A DNA stretch of 5,768 nt, taken from positions 1 through 5,768 of the forward strand of contig JARRQD010000257.1 in NCBI GenBank assembly GCA_037382205.1. The letters run 5' to 3'. The position numbers were made by a program, and so were the translations under genes. Under the pieces are notes generated by a model. That model saw nothing but the letters and a program-made list of their open reading frames with translations, did not search any database and had not been told where the DNA came from. Each line of letters starts with the position of its first letter. The stretch's first letter is position 1. The stretch is from Thiodiazotropha sp037382205. Lineage in GTDB: Bacteria; Pseudomonadota; Gammaproteobacteria; Chromatiales; Chromatiaceae. Below are positions 5,059 to 5,768 of this stretch, piece by piece.

Positions 5059-5768
5059 ATGCTGCAACGAATTCTAGCCCTGATCATCAAGGAATTCCTG
5101 GCGCTGCTGCGGGATCCCAAGAGTCGGGTCGTGACCTTCGTACCGCCCCTGATCCAGCTGGTGGTGTTCGGCTACGCCGCCTCCTACGATCTCAATCACG
5201 TACCCTTCGCGCTGTACGACCAGGACCGGGGACAGGCGGCGCAGGAACTGGTGGCGGCATTCGACGGTTCACCCACCCTGGAGCTGACCAGGGTGATCCA
5301 CAGTGAGGAGGCGATCGCCCCACTGCTCGATGCCCGGGAGGTGATCCTGGTGTTGCGCATCGATCCCAACTTTTCTGAAGCGCTGCTGACTGGAGGCAGC
5401 GCCCAGGTTCAGCTGCTGCTCGACGGACGCAACTCGAACACTGCCCAGGTGGCCCTCAACTACGCCAGCGAGATCGTCGCGGCTTTCAATGAGCGCTGGA
5501 GTCGGGAGCAGGGCGCCAGTGGCCCCCCGGCGCGACTTGTGATGCGCGCCTGGTTCAATCCCAACCTGGAGAGTCGCTGGTTTTTCATTCCCGGGGTGGT
5601 GGGGGTGCTGACCCTGGTGGTGACCCTGGTGGTCACGGCCCTGTCGGTGGCCCGCGAACGGGAGCATGGCACCTTCGATCAGTTGCTGGTGACCCCCCTG
5701 CGGCCGTTGGAGATCCTCATCGGCAAGGCCGCACCGGCGTTTGTCATCGGGGTGGTGGAGGCGAGCCT
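5059..5768 (+). CDS. ybhR: ABC-2 type exporter permease, YbhR-like, 3' end cut by window
   Basis: Second inner-membrane subunit, expected to form a heterodimer with YbhS. The frame is open from ATG 5059 to the window end: 236 complete codons of about 368 in E. coli YbhR, so about a third of the protein is missing only because the window stops. The N-terminal KEFLALLRDPKSR (11-23) precedes membrane segment 1 (about 24-42). A periplasmic domain covers about 43-173 and contains LLLDGRNSNTAQVALNYASE (119-138), a stretch shared with recalled E. coli YbhR. Next come WFNPNLESRWFFIPG (165-179), membrane segment 2 (about 175-198), AREREHGTFDQLLVTPL (198-214) and the start of segment 3 at about 224. 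The gap to ybhS is 7 nt. The WFNP and ARE motifs fall at the same residue numbers as in YbhS, showing that the two are old duplicates. The family call is firm. Confidence 0.93.
   Translation, partial: MLQRILALIIKEFLALLRDPKSRVVTFVPPLIQLVVFGYAASYDLNHVPFALYDQDRGQAAQELVAAFDGSPTLELTRVIHSEEAIAPLLDAREVILVLRIDPNFSEALLTGGSAQVQLLLDGRNSNTAQVALNYASEIVAAFNERWSREQGASGPPARLVMRAWFNPNLESRWFFIPGVVGVLTLVVTLVVTALSVAREREHGTFDQLLVTPLRPLEILIGKAAPAFVIGVVEAS

Noticed and set aside
5269..5672. Minus-strand ORFs opposite ybhR
   Set aside because: The plus strand carries a clear YbhR reading frame running off the window end. The minus-strand frames are its shadows.

Overview
The window carries the 5' three quarters of a YbhGFSR-type ABC-2 export operon, all on the + strand, preceded by about 1.2 kb of AT-richer DNA in which I find no gene. 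The operon DNA is clearly GC-rich with strong third-position G/C bias. The proteins match the Escherichia coli YbhG, YbhF, YbhS and YbhR families closely enough over recalled diagnostic stretches to name them. This suggests a GC-rich member of the Gammaproteobacteria or a related proteobacterium. No marker in the window fixes the genus.

Layout: 1-527 is non-coding with several small inverted repeats. 528-719 is a compact 192-bp MITE-like element with 17-bp perfect terminal inverted repeats, a 7-bp direct repeat (GTCATAA) on each side, and a strong 41-nt internal hairpin. 720-1198 is the remaining upstream region and presumably holds the operon promoter, but no convincing sigma70 site is visible. 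Then come ybhG (1199-2236, HlyD-family membrane fusion protein), ybhF (2233-3942, two ATPase domains in one chain), ybhS (3939-5051, ABC-2 permease) and ybhR (5059 to the window end, second ABC-2 permease, cut by the window edge after 236 codons).

The genes are tightly packed. The first two junctions are 4-bp ATGA stop/start overlaps and the third is a 7-nt gap, so transcription as one unit with translational coupling is likely. By family knowledge, YbhF powers a YbhS-YbhR heterodimeric inner-membrane channel, and YbhG bridges the periplasm, probably to a TolC-type outer-membrane factor encoded elsewhere. In E. coli the same operon starts with a TetR regulator (cecR/ybiH). No such gene lies in the 1.2 kb upstream here.

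I see no wholly new system. The points most worth a second look are the MITE-like element, the segregation of both degenerate ATPase motifs of YbhF into one predicted ATP site, and a REP-like palindrome translated in frame in the linker between the two YbhF ATPase domains.
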